DNA from: Lachnospiraceae bacterium UBA7054
Lineage (GTDB): Bacteria > Bacillota > Clostridia > Lachnospirales > Lachnospiraceae
NCBI GenBank assembly: GCA_002492725.1
Contig: DLAF01000067.1
Location: 111,905 to 175,904 of the forward strand
Direction of reading: 5' to 3'
Length of the DNA stretch: 64,000 bases
Of the stretch, positions 9,046-17,851 are shown one piece after another (within the stretch, counting starts at the first letter, position 1; every line of letters starts with the position of its first letter). The translations under genes and the position numbers were made by a program. The notes under the pieces are model-generated. The model was not told the origin of the DNA and searched no databases. It worked only from the letters and a program-made list of their open reading frames with translations.

Positions 9046-9492
9046 TCAATCGCCGCTGCCGCCGGAATCTTTTTTAAAAATCCAAATCTTACTGAGTACA
9101 TAGTTTGCCAGGATCACGATTGTCTGACATACCAGTTTGGAAATCTTGTCGTTAATGGTCAAAACATCCACCATCAAATACATCAGCACGATCTCCAACA
9201 CCTCTGTCGCCACCCGCGCACCGATAAAGGAAACAAACTCCCGCACGACCGATGCCGCCGCCTTATTCTGACTCTTAAAGACAAAAGTGCGGTTCGTCCA
9301 ATAGGCAAACACCACCGTCAGCACCCAGGAGAGCACCGTGGCCACCATGTAGTGCATGGACAGCGCGTCCGCAAAGACAAAATACAGAATATAATTTAAG
9401 ACAAACGCTAAAAAGCCGAAAATCAGATAGTTGAAACCCTCCTCATGCTTTTTGTAAAGTCCCCAGCCGAAATCCCATAATTTCCTGATCAT
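9046..9492 (-). CDS. GtrA family membrane protein
   Basis: A 148-residue protein with four membrane segments (FNYLIFGFLAFVLNYILYF, MVATVLSWVLTVVFAYWTNR, then two near the C-terminus), the GtrA/DPMS-like fold. GtrA proteins are thought to help polyprenyl-phosphate-linked sugars reach the outer face of the membrane. They usually work with a GtrB-type GT2 and a GT-C enzyme. A GtrB-like gene is present at 36169-37137, a DPM-like one at 1-679, and several GT-C-like genes surround it. The ATG at 9492 follows GGAGAGGGAAT; an upstream in-frame ATG at 9519 lacks a ribosome site. Confidence 0.87.
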   Translation of the reverse strand: MIRKLWDFGWGLYKKHEEGFNYLIFGFLAFVLNYILYFVFADALSMHYMVATVLSWVLTVVFAYWTNRTFVFKSQNKAAASVVREFVSFIGARVATEVLEIVLMYLMVDVLTINDKISKLVCQTIVILANYVLSKIWIFKKDSGGSGD

Positions 9493-9556
9493 ATTCCCTC
9501 TCCATTCCTTATTGTGCAAAAATGCCTTGATCTGGCATTTTCAATCCTTTGTTATT

Positions 9557-11311
9557 TCAACGTTCACGGGAAATGCGCCCATCCGCTACGCGGTATACCA
9601 TATCGCATTTCTCAATCGTCTGTAATCTGTGCGCAATAATAACAAGTGTTTTTTTACCATGCAGCCTGTTGATGGAATCCATGATGGCCGCCTCGGTATC
9701 ATTGTCAAGCGCCGATGTCGCCTCGTCAAGGACAAGCACTTCAGGATCCTCATACAAGGCCCTGGCAATGCTGATACGCTGTCTTTGTCCGCCGGAAATA
9801 CGGATGCCGCGCTCGCCGATGCCCGTATTAAGCCCCTCCGGAAGCGAACGCACAAAATCATCCAGTGCTGCCTCCTCAAGCGCACGCCAAACCTTTTCCT
9901 CGTCAATTTCCTCCTCCGGCACACCAAAGGCCACATTTTTGCGGATGGAATCATCTATCATAAAGATGGTCTGGGGGATATAACCGATGTTCTTAAGCCA
10001 CGCCTCATAATGGCCGCTCACGTCCACACCGTCCGCCAGGATCCGCCCGCTCTCCATCTGCAAAAGCCCCAACAGCACGTCCACGATGGTAGTCTTTCCC
10101 GATCCTGTGACACCAACGATACCCACAGACGCACCAATGGGAATTTCCATTTCGGCATGATCAAAAATCAGTTTTTCCGTGTTCGGGTACTTGTAAGTGA
10201 TATCTTCCAGTCGAATATTTTCTTTCAGCGGAAGTTTCTCAATCTCCTGCTTTTTCCGATAGACCTCCACGTCGTAGGTCATCTTCCCGTCGTGAATCTC
10301 CTCCTGTAAATTGTCGCTGACTCCCATGAAAAAGGGCTCAAAGTAAGAGATCGAAGTCTGATAATTGTTGATGCGGTTGGCGCTGGGTAAAAGCCGCATT
10401 GCTGCCGCAGCAAGCGCCGTAAGCTGGGGAAGCAGTTCGGCAAGCTCCGTTCCCTGCCCTATCGTCAAAACAAAGTACCCCACCATGCCCGTGATGCACA
10501 CCGTCTCGATCAAAAGCCTCGGTGTTGCATTGAAGAGGTTGTATTTCTGCACGGCGTTCACATAGCCGTTCCCGCATTTCGCATATTCATTGATAAAATA
10601 GTTTTCCTTGCAGCCAATCTTTATCTCTTTGATACCCATGACAGACTGCTCGATCCACTTGTAAAGACCGCTGTAAAATTCCTGATTTTCCTGCCCTGCC
10701 CGTATCATAATGGGTTTTAGGACTTTTTTGATCACAAGCAGGAGGAGCACCATAAGGACTGCCAACGCCATGATCATCATAGCGTCCGAAAAGAGAAATA
10801 ATGCCACGACCAGACAGACAAAGACGATACACTCTGAAAAAAGCTGCAGGCAGCTTAAGATCAGCCCGTACATATTGTTGACGTCAGACGTGATATTTCG
10901 TTGAATCACAGACGTATCAGCGTTTAGATAATACTCGTAAGGGCGCTTCATAAAGTTGATCATCATGCGCCTTGACGTGGCAAACTGATTGGTATAGACA
11001 AATTTCAGCTGAAGTTTTTGCTGAAAGAAGAGATAAATATTTTTCACCACCGTCATAACTACAAAGGCCAGCAGGAGAAAAACGGCAAACTGCGCGCTGC
11101 TCTCCATCCCCAAACCTTCGTAGAGCGCAGAGAGTATCTCACTTTTCCTGATTTCCAAAGGATCCAGAACCACCGTCACGATAGGCACGAGCATGGAGAT
11201 ACCAAGGCTTTCCAAAACACCGCCCACCAGCATCATCACAATGAGGACTATCATGGTACGCTTCTGCCTGCGATCCAGCAGAAGATTCATTTTTTTGAGG
11301 ATTTTAAGCAT
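9557..11311 (-). CDS. ABC transporter, fused permease and ATPase, PglK-like flippase
   Basis: A 584-residue half-transporter. About six membrane segments fill residues 15-320, beginning with the stretch GVLESLGISMLVPIVTVVL, which resembles the first helix of PglK/WlaB lipid-linked oligosaccharide flippases. The ATPase domain has Walker A GVTGSGKTT (about 400), signature ISGGQRQRISIAR (about 505), Walker B VLVLDEATSALD and the switch His in IIAHRL. It should act as a homodimer that flips a polyprenyl-pyrophosphate glycan or exports another lipid. It is the only flippase candidate seen, since no Wzx homologue was found. Start ATG 11311 follows GGTGGAGAATCTAT. Substrate is inferred from the cluster. 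Confidence 0.88.
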   Translation of the reverse strand: MLKILKKMNLLLDRRQKRTMIVLIVMMLVGGVLESLGISMLVPIVTVVLDPLEIRKSEILSALYEGLGMESSAQFAVFLLLAFVVMTVVKNIYLFFQQKLQLKFVYTNQFATSRRMMINFMKRPYEYYLNADTSVIQRNITSDVNNMYGLILSCLQLFSECIVFVCLVVALFLFSDAMMIMALAVLMVLLLLVIKKVLKPIMIRAGQENQEFYSGLYKWIEQSVMGIKEIKIGCKENYFINEYAKCGNGYVNAVQKYNLFNATPRLLIETVCITGMVGYFVLTIGQGTELAELLPQLTALAAAAMRLLPSANRINNYQTSISYFEPFFMGVSDNLQEEIHDGKMTYDVEVYRKKQEIEKLPLKENIRLEDITYKYPNTEKLIFDHAEMEIPIGASVGIVGVTGSGKTTIVDVLLGLLQMESGRILADGVDVSGHYEAWLKNIGYIPQTIFMIDDSIRKNVAFGVPEEEIDEEKVWRALEEAALDDFVRSLPEGLNTGIGERGIRISGGQRQRISIARALYEDPEVLVLDEATSALDNDTEAAIMDSINRLHGKKTLVIIAHRLQTIEKCDMVYRVADGRISRER

Positions 11312-11405
11312 ATAGATTCTCCACCGCCCGGCTTGCACCCTTTTGCAAAACAGGCGCGCCGTTTCATAAGCTCATATTTTACCATAAAACCCCATTTCGC
11401 GCAAA

Positions 11406-12479
11406 TCAATAGATATCCTCATTCTGTCTGTGGAGGGCCGGCTCCTCGTACTGATCCATAAAATCCTCCCCCAGATAGACAATTTCTTTTGCAAAGCGAA
11501 TGGCATGCACCACCGTAAAGACAGAAATCACACGGCGAAAGGTCAGGCCCTCGATGTAATTTAGGACTTCCATGGGAAATTTTTTGTCCAACACGATGCA
11601 GTCTGAAAACAATGTCTCATAATCCAAAACATCCCTGGGATGGGGCTTGATTAAAATAATACACTCCGTACCTTCCACTGTCCCATACTGCGCAATGCAG
11701 TCCCGAAAAATCTTCTCCCGCACCGTCAGGTCGCAGAGCGGCTCCGTTAAGAGAAGCACCATTTCCCGATCCTGTGTCAGCTTCTCCCTGATTTCGTCAA
11801 TATTGGCAATAAAAAGCTTTACCAAAAGCGCCTGATCCTCCCCGGAAAGCCCGGCAGTCAGTTCGCTCCTTTTCTTTTCGATATATTTGGGGCAGGGGTA
11901 GGGCAAAACGGAAATATCGTTGACCTCCATGTCCTGACAGTACTTTCCCCAGCCGTTCTGAATAAAGATCAGATTTAAGGAAGCAAGAAACGCCTTCAAT
12001 CGGAAATGCCCCCTGTTGTCGTAACGTGCGGTGTCATAGGTGCTGATACAGTCAAGGCCGTCTTCCAGGGCATGATAGGGAATTTTCCGCCAGCTTAAAT
12101 AGTAACCGATGGGATCGGAATCGCAAAAAACGTAGACATCTCTGTATTCTTTAAAGTCCACGGGCACATAGGGCTGCTGTGCCTTGCCCAAAAGCTTCGT
12201 GTAGCGGATCCTCGCAAGCAGATTTAGGAAAAGATTTCCCCGATCCACATGGTACTTCATAATTTCGGGAAACTGCACATCTTCTTTCTCCTCAAACAGA
12301 TACACCGCCTCAAAGAGCCCGCAGACCTCGGCCCTGCTCTTTAAATCGCCGAAATCGTTTGACATGGTACTGAGGACGAGGGTTGCTGCGCCCTGCATCT
12401 CTCTAGCCAGATTCAATTCTTTTAAACATGCCACGTATACATGATAATAAGTGTGGCAGACGTAGATTCGATCTTTCAT
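11406..12479 (-). CDS. Sialyltransferase-like glycosyltransferase (GT52/polysialyltransferase type)
   Basis: A 357-residue cytoplasmic protein. It begins IYVCHTYYHVYVACLKE, like the nucleotide-fold start of GT52 and polysialyltransferase proteins. It carries the two motifs common to bacterial sialyltransferases, D/E-D/E-G at residues 139-141 (LEDG) and HP at 280-281 (KPHPRD), plus a later FTVVHAIRFA segment in the place of the Ser/Thr motif. Family enzymes use CMP-activated nonulosonic acids. Because pseI and pseF are two and three genes away, CMP-pseudaminic acid is the most likely donor. The acceptor and linkage are unknown. It is separated by about 50 bases from the ATP-grasp gene and probably shares its transcript. 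Confidence 0.78.
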   Translation of the reverse strand: MKDRIYVCHTYYHVYVACLKELNLAREMQGAATLVLSTMSNDFGDLKSRAEVCGLFEAVYLFEEKEDVQFPEIMKYHVDRGNLFLNLLARIRYTKLLGKAQQPYVPVDFKEYRDVYVFCDSDPIGYYLSWRKIPYHALEDGLDCISTYDTARYDNRGHFRLKAFLASLNLIFIQNGWGKYCQDMEVNDISVLPYPCPKYIEKKRSELTAGLSGEDQALLVKLFIANIDEIREKLTQDREMVLLLTEPLCDLTVREKIFRDCIAQYGTVEGTECIILIKPHPRDVLDYETLFSDCIVLDKKFPMEVLNYIEGLTFRRVISVFTVVHAIRFAKEIVYLGEDFMDQYEEPALHRQNEDIY

Positions 12480-12531
12480 CGCTGCTGTTTTCCCATCCCG
12501 ATTTGACCGCTGTCAAAGCTTCTGTTTGTCC

Positions 12532-13854
12532 CTATTTCGTCTTTCTTTCTTCTATTTTAACGCTTATCTGCGAAATAATCTCCTCGCCCAGCGCCTTTGC
12601 CTCTTTGGCCGAAGCTCCTGTGGTAATGACATGCCCCAGCCTGTCATTACTGGAACGTGTGCCGTTTACCCGTTCACCCAGTTTTTTGTAAAGCACGATC
12701 TCTTCCACCCCGGCCTGACCCGATTCCGGCAGGGTAATTCCTGATAGGATTCCCTCCTGCTGTGTATGAATAAAGTGGATGGCTGCGCCCTGCTGTCGTT
12801 TCGGAGTCAAATCGGGCTTTTCCCCTGTAGCAAGAAGGACGGAAGCCCCCACCAGATCAATTCCGGTAGACAGAGGCACCAGTTTGGAGGTGATAAAGTC
12901 CCCGCCCAGCCTTGCCGCCAGTTCCACAATTTTCGGGCCGTCTTCCGTCACCTTGATTTCCACATGCGCAGGGGCATTTTCGATGCCGATGGCTTTGATC
13001 GCCTGCGCCGCCACGACTTTGATTGCCTCTATCGTGTCTTCAGCCAAAACACTCGGTTCACAGTGGGCCAGTTCCACAAAGTAGGGCGGCGGGGTGATAT
13101 ACTTGTCGGTGACCGTGATAATGTGCGGCTCTCCCTCGATCACAAGTGCTTCCACGCTGACCTCCGGGCCTTCCATGACCTCCTCCACCATCACCGTGCC
13201 GTTACGGGAATTTTCCCTGCTGTACCGATATAGTAGTCTGCTGTAATGCAGCAGCCTCCGCAACCGCCGCTGCTGTTCTTCTTTTGTTCCCGAATCCCCC
13301 TGATCAATCTCCATCACCATCAGGGAATCCTCTGCAGATGCCTGTATTGCAATATCATGGTCTTTCCATCTTTCCGGTTCCATGCGCACCACGCCCCGGC
13401 TTCCCGCATTATCAGCAGGCTTGACGATGCAATTCCCATTCAGGCAGCGAACGGCTTCTGAATAGACAGCAAAATCCTCAGCCGCAAAATATTTGGGTAT
13501 CGGCACACCGCACTCTTTCAGACGGTCTCTCATCTTGCTTTTGATGGTGGCGCACAATGCGTTCTCATAGGAAAGATCGGGCCGCTTTCCCAACTTTTCA
13601 TTGACATAGGCCGCTGTCCGCACGGGGCCGTCGCTGGTGGAGGTGATCACCACGTCAGGTTTTAAGCGCTGCGCCTCACGAAGCACCGCTTCCTGATCAA
13701 GCGTGCTCACCACCAGCTTTACGTCAGCCAGCGCAAATCCGGGCGCATGTTTATCGTAATCTACCGAAATAATCTGATAACCCAACTCTTTTGCCTTTTG
13801 GATCGCCGGAATCTGCAACGGTCCGGCTCCCAGGATCATCATCTTTTTTTGCAT
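12532..13854 (-). CDS. ATP-grasp ligase in the pseudaminic acid cluster
   Basis: A 440-residue protein starting at ATG 13854 after AAGGAGTATTTGAAG. The N-terminal domain (1-110) is a pre-ATP-grasp Rossmann-like fold (MILGAGPLQIPAIQKAKELGY). The ATP-grasp core follows, with NCIVKPADNAGSRGV near residue 145 and acidic metal ligands in HVEIKVTEDGPKIVELAARLGGD near 320. The C-terminal region resembles the domain of amino acid ligases. Such enzymes activate a carboxylate as an acyl phosphate and join it to an amine. Placement between pseI and the sialyltransferase-like gene suggests it adds an acyl or aminoacyl group to a nonulosonic acid or its precursor. That is inference; a CarB/PurK-like housekeeping role is unlikely here. 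Confidence 0.85.
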   Translation of the reverse strand: MQKKMMILGAGPLQIPAIQKAKELGYQIISVDYDKHAPGFALADVKLVVSTLDQEAVLREAQRLKPDVVITSTSDGPVRTAAYVNEKLGKRPDLSYENALCATIKSKMRDRLKECGVPIPKYFAAEDFAVYSEAVRCLNGNCIVKPADNAGSRGVVRMEPERWKDHDIAIQASAEDSLMVMEIDQGDSGTKEEQQRRLRRLLHYSRLLYRYSRENSRNGTVMVEEVMEGPEVSVEALVIEGEPHIITVTDKYITPPPYFVELAHCEPSVLAEDTIEAIKVVAAQAIKAIGIENAPAHVEIKVTEDGPKIVELAARLGGDFITSKLVPLSTGIDLVGASVLLATGEKPDLTPKRQQGAAIHFIHTQQEGILSGITLPESGQAGVEEIVLYKKLGERVNGTRSSNDRLGHVITTGASAKEAKALGEEIISQISVKIEERKTK

Positions 13855-13902
13855 CTTCAAATACTCCTTAATGCTTTCTATTTTATCTTTCAGAATCGTG
13901 GT

Positions 13903-14958
13903 TTACATAATATGTTTCCATGCAAGCGGCGTTCCTTTTGCGATATCCGTCTTTGCCTGCCGTCCCAGCACTTCCTCATAATACACGGGCGCAAGCCCGA
14001 ATCCCGGCCTGATGGAGCGCACGTTCTCCTCCGTGAAGGTCTCTCCGGCACGAATGTCCCGTACCGCAAACAGGGAACGCATATCCTCCCTGCTGCGCTT
14101 CTGGCTGTCGGTAAGCTCATAGGTCACTTTCCCCACTGCTTTCTCCACGATGCGGATTTCCTCCACCATTTGCGCAAACTCCGCCGGTTCCATGGAAAAA
14201 GCGCCGTCGGGACCACCGTCCGCACGGGAGAGCGTCAGGTGCTTCTCCACCATCTTTGCCCCCAGAGCCGTCGCCGCCACCGCCACCGCGCTGCCCATGC
14301 TGTGATCCGAAAGGCCCGTCAGAGCGTCGAACGTTTCCGCCATATGGGGAATCACGCTGATATTCATATCCTCATATGGCGAGGGGTAAGCGGAGGTGCA
14401 CTTTAATATCATCACCTGCTCGTTTCCTTCTTCCTGACAGGCAGCGACCGCCCGCTCGATATCCGCCAGATAAGCTACCCCCGTGGCGATGATTACGGGC
14501 TTGCCGATGCGCGCAATCTTTCGGATCAGGGGAATGTCATTGATCTCATAGGACGCCACCTTATAGGCAGGCATGTCCATTTCCCGCATAAAATCCACCG
14601 CTGTCCCGTCAAAAGGTGAAGAAAAGCAGGCCAGTCCCAGCGTTTCGGCAAAAGCCTTCAATTTTGGCTGCCACTCCCAGGGCGTGTATGCCTCCTGATA
14701 GAGTTGATATTCGGAGGTACCTTCCCAGATCGTGCCCTGATTCACCCGAATAAAATAATCATTGTCGCAGTCAAGTGAAATCGTGTCCGGCGTGTAGGTC
14801 TGAAGCTTGACCGCATCGGCGCCCGCATCGGCCGCTGCGCGAATAATTGCTTCCGCTCTGCCGTAATCCTGTAAATGGTTAGCCGATACTTCCGCCACAA
14901 TATAGGTCTTTTCGCCTTCCCCGATCCACTTACCGTCTATCTGAATCCTTTTCTTCAC
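13903..14958 (-). CDS. pseI: Pseudaminic acid synthase
   Basis: A 351-residue NeuB-family enzyme. It condenses 6-deoxy-AltdiNAc with phosphoenolpyruvate to give pseudaminic acid. The TIM barrel shows VAEVSANH, VKLQTYTPDT, CFSSPFDGTAVDF, LKCTSAYPSPYEDMN and GLSDHSMG; the SANH form and TYTPD favour PseI over NeuB (VNHNG). The C-terminal antifreeze-like SAF domain (about 285-345) contains RSLFAVRDI and VRSIRPGFGL. The start is taken as GTG at 14958, preceded by AGAGGGA; a longer frame reaching 15210 only overlaps pseF. The gene overlaps the end of pseF by 29 bases, so the two are translationally linked. Confidence 0.93.
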   Translation of the reverse strand: MKKRIQIDGKWIGEGEKTYIVAEVSANHLQDYGRAEAIIRAAADAGADAVKLQTYTPDTISLDCDNDYFIRVNQGTIWEGTSEYQLYQEAYTPWEWQPKLKAFAETLGLACFSSPFDGTAVDFMREMDMPAYKVASYEINDIPLIRKIARIGKPVIIATGVAYLADIERAVAACQEEGNEQVMILKCTSAYPSPYEDMNISVIPHMAETFDALTGLSDHSMGSAVAVAATALGAKMVEKHLTLSRADGGPDGAFSMEPAEFAQMVEEIRIVEKAVGKVTYELTDSQKRSREDMRSLFAVRDIRAGETFTEENVRSIRPGFGLAPVYYEEVLGRQAKTDIAKGTPLAWKHIM

Positions 14959-15670
14959 GACGTTCTCCCTCTTTTTCCAACATCCTTTTATATTTGATCT
15001 CCGCCAGCGCCCAATCAGAAGGGTTGTCGATATCCTGCACTTCCGTCTCCTCCACGACGATGGGCAGATAGCCGTCCGGAAGGTCTCCCCTGCAGGCAAG
15101 ATACCTTGCCACATGATAGCAGTAAAACTGGCCGCAATCGTGATACATGGGTTCCAGATCCTGAGATCGTTTTGCCGCATTTTCGGGATAACAATACACG
15201 AGTTTCCCATCCCGCACCGCCATGCCGCGCTGCGGCGGAAAAGAGAAGCGCACTACCGGCATCACCCCCGTGCCGTCCTGCTCGATCAACAGGCGCATGG
15301 CCTCCCGAAGCTTGCCTGCCGTCACAAAAGGCGCGGTCGGATAGATGCAGGCCATGTAATCAAAAATCTCCCCCCGCTCCTCATAAGTCTTTAACACTTC
15401 CATGAGCACATCGTCCGTGGTCGCGAAATCGTCCGCCGTCTTTTCGCTGCGCAGAAAGGGAACCGAAGCCCCCGCCTCCCTGGCGATCCGCGCAATCTCC
15501 TCATCATCCGTAGACACCATCACCTCGCGGAAAATACCCGCCGCAAGAGCCGCCTCCACAGAATAGACGAGCATGGGTTTCCCTAAAAACATCCTGCTGT
15601 TTTTCCCCGGTATGCGCTTGCTGCCGCCCCTGGCCGTGATGATTGCCACCGCGTTGATCTTTGTTTCCAT
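14930..15670 (-). CDS. pseF: CMP-pseudaminic acid cytidylyltransferase
   Basis: A 246-residue member of the CMP-nonulosonate synthetase family. The signature ITARGGSKRIPGKNSRMF (residues 10-27) binds CTP. PMLVYSVEAA, STDDEEIA, LRSEKTADDFATTDDV and CIYPTAPFVT follow, all typical. It transfers CMP from CTP to a nonulosonic acid, giving the glycosyltransferase donor. PseF rather than NeuA or LegF is chosen because the flanking synthase is PseI-like and pseB, pseC and pseG are present. The lysine- and glutamate-rich tail covers the overlap with pseI. It is cytoplasmic and lies directly after the PseG fusion gene, with a 27-base gap. Confidence 0.92.
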   Translation of the reverse strand: METKINAVAIITARGGSKRIPGKNSRMFLGKPMLVYSVEAALAAGIFREVMVSTDDEEIARIAREAGASVPFLRSEKTADDFATTDDVLMEVLKTYEERGEIFDYMACIYPTAPFVTAGKLREAMRLLIEQDGTGVMPVVRFSFPPQRGMAVRDGKLVYCYPENAAKRSQDLEPMYHDCGQFYCYHVARYLACRGDLPDGYLPIVVEETEVQDIDNPSDWALAEIKYKRMLEKEGERREEKDSDRR

Positions 15671-15697
15671 TTTACTGTTCGTTCCTTTCCGCCGGCG

Positions 15698-17851
15698 CTA
15701 CAGCATTGCAATCTCCTCCGCAATGCGCTCCGCCCCTTTTCCGTCCGTTACCAATGAGAGTTTTTCCCGCATCCGCATCCGCAGATCCCCATCTGCCAAA
15801 ATCCGTTCCAGTCCATCACAGACCGCGGTAAGACAGGCCTCCCGATCTTTCCTGATATCGCCCGCATCAAGCATCCGCTCATCCCTTGCAAAAAATTCGC
15901 TGTCGTAGCGCTGGTTATCGGCCGTCTGAAAGAACACGGTCGGCACCTTCATGGCAGAGAGTTCAAAGAGCATGGTGCCCGCCGCGGAAGCCGCCGCATC
16001 ACACGCCTGCATCAAAGCGGCTACGTTTCGGCAGGGATGGTACACACGCACATTGGCGTGTGCATCGGCAAAAGCTTTCATCTCGTCCCCTCTCGGATAG
16101 TATGCGCCGATCACAACATGGATCGTAACGTCTGCAAACGCTTCCCTTTCCGCGAGTTTCGTCAAAATGCCAAGCATTGCATTCTCGCTGTCGCCGCCGC
16201 CGCTTGAAAGAAATACGGACCTTGCAGACTCTTCCTGCCGAATTTCTTCCGCTGCCTGTGAAAACTCCTCCCGAAGCGGCACATAAGAAGTCCCGAGCAG
16301 CAGCTTTGTCTTTTCACCATAACGCTCTCGATATGGAAAACGCGTATGAAATGCATTATAATTAATCAGCAAATCTACGGGATAAACCGCTTCAAAGCAA
16401 TCATCCAGATACACCAGTTTTACCTGATCACGCAATGCTTCAAAATAAGCAGGCGATACCTGATACGAATCCACCAGCAGTATCTTTACCCCCAATCGCG
16501 CAAGCAGCTCCTCAAGCCGCGGCAGTTCTTCCTCCATCCAATCCCATCTCGTATGAAGGCAGATCTGCTCCATCCCGGCCGCAGTAAGCGCCTCCTTCGG
16601 CCACTCATCCGCTGTGAAAAACACCACGCGCATTCCTCTTTTTTTCAGTTCACCCGCAATCGTGATGCAGCGCATGATATGTCCTATGGCAGCCGTTTTA
16701 TTGGCATCCGCACGGATAGCGACTACCTGCTGCCCCTCGAACTGTGCAAGAACCTCGCCGATCCTTTCCATCTCTGCAAGCCCGTAACGCTGATCAATAG
16801 GCAGCGCCAGCATATGCCGATAGATGTAATCTTCATCCCCCATAAGCGCATTGCGGTTCTCTTCCCCCAAAGGCCATAGCACCGGCGCATAGATATCCCG
16901 CTCACGCAAAAAACGCTGCAATTCCTCACGCTCTCTGGCATAAACGGGAAAATAGAGAGGCGCTTTCCCGTCCTGTTTTGGTAAAATCGGGCGAATTCCT
17001 TTCCTTTCTATTACTTTTTCATATAAATAATGATAATTTTCCGCTCTTTTTGCGGCAGCCGCCGCCTCATCCGTTTCCGCCAGAATCAATCGGGAAAGCC
17101 TCGACATCCGCCGTATGCCGCAGCAGTGATCCAGTGCCTCCTCCAAAGCACGATTTTTTTTCAGAAATGTCATCTTTCTTTCCTGACGTTCTTCCTCCGC
17201 CATTTGTACAAACGCTTCGTCATGCAGATACTTCCACTTTTCCGTCAGCGGAGTCAGGCGCTCCTGCGCATATGCCTCCCCTTCCTCCAAAACATCCTCT
17301 GCAAGCGGAAGATCAGTCGCAACGAAACCGCCGTCCGGAATGGCATACCACTTACGGAGGCTTCCCACCACAAAATCAGCATCCTTTCCAGCCTCTTTAA
17401 GATAGTAGGCCTGCGTCACGTCCTCCATCACATAGATACCGCTTTTTCTCAGTGCTCTCAGATGAACCCGCAATTCTCTGCAGGTATCCGTTCCATAATA
17501 AGGATGAATCAAAATCAGGCCCGGATCATGTTCCAGTGCCAGGCGAAACAGTTCTTCTCCATAGGATAGGAGATCTCTGTCCACAGAGTAAAAAAACAAC
17601 TCCCATCCCCTGTGCCGAAAAGGCAAAAATACAGAGTCGCACATATAACCGGGCATCAGACAGCATTTTTTGATGTCAGGCTTTTCCCTCTCCAGACTGA
17701 TCAGCGCCAGCTCGATTGCCTCCCTGCCGGAAGCCGTAAAGCAGCAATGCGCTTTCCCATACTTATCTGCCTGTGCAAGATGAAGCGCCGCCACATTCCC
17801 GGTTTTTTCTGCTTTGGCCGGATCGATTTCAAAGATACTACCTATTTCCAT
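15698..17851 (-). CDS. pseG: Fusion: PLP aminotransferase-like domain plus PseG hydrolase
   Basis: One continuous 717-residue frame with two domains. Residues 1 to about 370 resemble a DegT-type fold-type I aminotransferase: ASGREAIELAL near the N-terminus, D144 in YVMEDVTQ and lysine 167 in GSLRKWYAIPDGG, an unusual form of the Schiff-base motif. Residues about 375-717 are PseG-like: IRADANKTAAIGHIMRC (His391 matches the catalytic His of PseG), LLVDSY, LSSGGGDSENA and AASAAGTMLFELSAMKVPTV. PseG removes UDP from UDP-6-deoxy-AltdiNAc, giving the sugar used by PseI. The job of the N-terminal domain is unknown, as PseC is encoded separately. Start ATG 17851 follows GGAGGAAGGCGC. It overlaps the next upstream gene by 14 bases. 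Confidence 0.88.
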   Translation of the reverse strand: MEIGSIFEIDPAKAEKTGNVAALHLAQADKYGKAHCCFTASGREAIELALISLEREKPDIKKCCLMPGYMCDSVFLPFRHRGWELFFYSVDRDLLSYGEELFRLALEHDPGLILIHPYYGTDTCRELRVHLRALRKSGIYVMEDVTQAYYLKEAGKDADFVVGSLRKWYAIPDGGFVATDLPLAEDVLEEGEAYAQERLTPLTEKWKYLHDEAFVQMAEEERQERKMTFLKKNRALEEALDHCCGIRRMSRLSRLILAETDEAAAAAKRAENYHYLYEKVIERKGIRPILPKQDGKAPLYFPVYAREREELQRFLRERDIYAPVLWPLGEENRNALMGDEDYIYRHMLALPIDQRYGLAEMERIGEVLAQFEGQQVVAIRADANKTAAIGHIMRCITIAGELKKRGMRVVFFTADEWPKEALTAAGMEQICLHTRWDWMEEELPRLEELLARLGVKILLVDSYQVSPAYFEALRDQVKLVYLDDCFEAVYPVDLLINYNAFHTRFPYRERYGEKTKLLLGTSYVPLREEFSQAAEEIRQEESARSVFLSSGGGDSENAMLGILTKLAEREAFADVTIHVVIGAYYPRGDEMKAFADAHANVRVYHPCRNVAALMQACDAAASAAGTMLFELSAMKVPTVFFQTADNQRYDSEFFARDERMLDAGDIRKDREACLTAVCDGLERILADGDLRMRMREKLSLVTDGKGAERIAEEIAML

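Noticed and set aside
14959..15210. N-terminal extension of PseI to an upstream start at 15210
   Set aside because: The extra residues are an out-of-frame reading of pseF, resemble nothing, and a GTG with a good ribosome site at 14958 gives the family length.
15698..17851. Two separate genes instead of an aminotransferase-PseG fusion
   Set aside because: The frame is continuous, no ribosome binding site or start codon stands out near the domain border around residue 370, and both domains look intact.
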